Shown in pieces: positions 5,558 through 5,655 of a stretch of 5,655 bases of DNA. A program made the translations under genes and the position numbers. Origin of the DNA: Clostridiales bacterium UBA6330. Its GTDB lineage: Bacteria > Bacillota > Clostridia > Oscillospirales > CAG-272. Below the pieces are notes generated by a model. The model had not been told where the DNA came from and did not search any database. It worked only from the letters and a program-made list of their open reading frames with translations. Each line of letters opens with the position of its first letter. Positions within the stretch are counted from its first letter, which is position 1. Location: contig DJSQ01000181.1 in the NCBI GenBank assembly GCA_002438075.1, positions 1 to 5,655 of the forward strand, written 5' to 3'.

Positions 5558-5655
5558 ATAGGTAGTGGGGCAAAGATATCGGATTGGAAATGGAATGGTA
5601 TAAAGAGTAAATTCGTTTGTTCTTATAGAAACCACCCTTACTCGAGTGCCGAGAT

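Noticed and set aside
5590..5610. A six-codon plus-strand mini-ORF (ATG GAA TGG TAT AAA GAG TAA) after the rightward promoter, possible leader peptide.
   Set aside because: Only a vague purine stretch precedes it, there is no run of regulatory codons and no attenuator hairpin follows within the window.
5369..5635. An 88-codon minus-strand frame upstream of and overlapping the protease start.
   Set aside because: It would start at GTG with TAAGG directly abutting it, crosses the predicted htrA promoter and ribosome binding site, and its protein has no recognisable feature.
5641..5653. A small palindromic hairpin CTCG-agtgc-CGAG at the right edge.
   Set aside because: It is only 4 bp, has no T run on either strand and is cut off from its context by the window edge.
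1..5655. Signs of a mobile element, integrase site or defence system.
   Set aside because: There is no transposase, recombinase, terminal inverted repeat, CRISPR-like periodic repeat or duplicated tRNA 3' end; every large gene is of a well-known housekeeping or signalling family.

Overview
The window looks like a chromosomal segment of a low-GC-lineage Gram-positive bacterium with a GC-rich genome, most likely a member of the Clostridia (Oscillospiraceae or a related gut group). That placement is inferred from three things: the membrane-anchored, Gly/Ser-tailed HtrA protease beside an OmpR-type two-component system, strong AGGAGG-like ribosome binding sites, and a -35/-10 promoter of housekeeping type. 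No marker in the window fixes the species.

Everything recognisable is read leftward, on the minus strand. In transcription order, starting about 250 bases from the right edge, the genes are: an HtrA/DegP-like S1C serine protease; an OmpR/PhoB-type response regulator 28 bases behind it; a HAMP-type sensor histidine kinase; an RlmA-type 23S rRNA guanine-N1 methyltransferase; and a family 2 glycosyltransferase resembling dolichyl/polyprenyl-phosphate glucosyltransferases. The last four genes form a chain, each overlapping the next by 4 bases (ATGA), so translation is probably coupled. Beyond the glycosyltransferase there is an A-run-rich spacer with no convincing intrinsic terminator. A clear promoter follows, and then a tRNA-Val with anticodon GAC and encoded CCA at the left edge.

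The protease plus two-component pair suggests an envelope or secretion-stress module analogous to CssRS-HtrA of Bacillus subtilis. The kinase would sense an extracytoplasmic signal through a roughly 155-residue domain and phosphorylate the regulator at Asp52. The regulator could then control the promoter ahead of the protease. A direct repeat (TTTTCAGC read on the minus strand, 12-base period) just upstream of that promoter is a candidate binding site. The rRNA methyltransferase and the glycosyltransferase appear to be carried in the same transcript, and their functional link to the stress module is unknown.

The right-hand 250 bases hold no supportable gene. They contain the protease leader and promoter, the direct repeat, an 8-bp inverted repeat and a plausible rightward promoter that leaves the window. 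I see no mobile element, CRISPR array or clearly novel system. The points worth a second look are the coupled rlmA/glycosyltransferase tail of the operon, the regulatory repeats upstream of the protease, and the structured leader of the tRNA.
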